From positions 806,001 through 870,000 of the forward strand of contig CAWIAX010000002.1 in NCBI GenBank assembly GCA_963834305.1: DNA of 64,000 bases, in the 5' to 3' direction. This document shows, piece after piece, positions 63,476 to 64,000 of this stretch; positions within the stretch are counted from its first letter, which is position 1; each line of letters starts with the position of its first letter. The notes below the pieces were generated by a model. The model searched no databases, was not told the origin of the DNA, and saw only the letters and a program-made list of their open reading frames with translations. This stretch comes from JACCXG01 sp963834305. Lineage in GTDB: Bacteria; Acidobacteriota; Vicinamibacteria; Vicinamibacterales; 2-12-FULL-66-21. The position numbers and the translations under genes were made by a program.

Positions 63476-64000
63476 ATGCGTCTGCTGAGCGCCGTCGTCG
63501 CCGTCACCACAGTTCTCGGGCAGATTCTGGCGCCCTACGTCCCGAGCGCGCCGGAAGTCGTCGATCGGATGCTGGCGCTGGCGGCCGTGCACCAGGGGGA
63601 TCTGGTGTACGACCTCGGTTCCGGTGACGGACGCATCCCGATCGCCGCGGCCCGTACCTACGGCGCGCGGGGCGTCGGCCTCGAAATCGACCCTGAGCGG
63701 GTGAAAGCGTCGTGGGCAAACGCCAGAGCGGCAGGGGTCGAACGCCTGGTGGAGTTCCGCCAGGAAGATGTCCTGACGGCGGACCTGTCGCCGGCCACGG
63801 TGGTGACGCTCTACCTGCTGTCGTCGTCCAATGCCCGGTTGCGTCCGATCCTGACCCGCCAGCTCAAGCCGGGCGCGCGCATCGTCTCGCACGCCTTCAG
63901 CATGGGTCCGGGGTGGCCGGCCGGCAGGATCGACCAGTTCACGACCCGGCTGGGGGACGAGGTGACCTTGTATCTGTGGACCGCCGACGGCGTGGTCCGG
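63476..64000 (+). CDS. Exported SAM-dependent methyltransferase (3' end outside window)
   Basis: 175 residues visible. N-terminal hydrophobic segment (LLSAVVAVTTVLGQILAPYV), then a class I methyltransferase fold: LVYDLGSGDGRIPIAAARTYG (motif I), GVGLEIDPERVKASWANA and QEDVLTADLS. The hydrophobic N-terminus suggests membrane anchoring or export. Substrate unknown. The reading frame is still open at 64000. Confidence 0.75.
   Translation, partial: MRLLSAVVAVTTVLGQILAPYVPSAPEVVDRMLALAAVHQGDLVYDLGSGDGRIPIAAARTYGARGVGLEIDPERVKASWANARAAGVERLVEFRQEDVLTADLSPATVVTLYLLSSSNARLRPILTRQLKPGARIVSHAFSMGPGWPAGRIDQFTTRLGDEVTLYLWTADGVVR

Overview
The window is very G+C-rich, densely coded DNA from a Gram-negative bacterium. 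It carries an outer-membrane porin, a TonB-dependent receptor, FHA/SpoIIE signalling, a CarD regulator, a MoxR/DUF58/DUF4159/DUF4175 operon and a separate citrate synthase with YacG. Together these fit Acidobacteriota, probably the class Vicinamibacteria. That placement is an inference from gene content and has no rRNA support, because no rRNA or tRNA gene was seen.

Region 1, 1-15.3 kb, is a phosphate island. It runs: DUF47 regulator and Pit transporter (minus strand); then porin, pstS, pstC, pstA, arsC-like reductase and a broken phoB-like regulator (plus strand); then glgC, a secreted HExxH protein, a glycerophosphodiester phosphodiesterase, SixA and CHAD (minus), Ppx/GppA-HD, and finally pstB-phoU. 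Two promoters, before the porin and before pstB, each carry four 11-bp direct-repeat units like Pho boxes. This suggests that the split pst genes form one regulon.

Region 2, 15.4-25.3 kb, is mixed housekeeping: yacG-gltA, a LeuA-like synthase, an FHA-GAF-SpoIIE phosphatase coupled to a small membrane protein, an M20 amidohydrolase, a ZnuD-like TonB-dependent receptor (one frameshift) with a small exported CxxCH protein, and a rhomboid protease.

Region 3, 25.3-39.2 kb, is one eight-gene minus-strand operon: TPR-gluzincin, DUF4159, MoxR, DUF58, BatA-like, DUF4175-like, VWA protein and a C13/caspase-like protein without its nucleophilic Cys. Most junctions overlap or abut. It looks like a cell-envelope AAA+/VWA system.

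Region 4, 39.4-44.6 kb, is a four-gene coupled operon (KS-alpha-like ketosynthase, FAD reductase, isoprenylcysteine-type methyltransferase, PIG-V-like glycosyltransferase), divergent from a second membrane methyltransferase. It is a candidate lipid or polyketide mini-cluster.

Region 5, 44.6-64 kb, holds lon, a glycosyltransferase-like gene, pmtA-like, a homocysteine methyltransferase/MTHFR fusion, a phosphoesterase, nuoI, a LytS/LytR pair, lepB, fadD, a 2-hydroxyacid dehydrogenase, moaC, rex, an OPT transporter, DUF4126, plsC, carD and a truncated methyltransferase. Between about 48.5 and 54.1 kb nearly every gene carries single-base indels while the protein is conserved on both sides. This is best read as poor consensus sequence, not gene decay.

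Many genes have a -10 hexamer only 5-8 bases before the start codon, which points to widespread leaderless transcription. Coordinates of frameshifted genes span the reconstructed gene.
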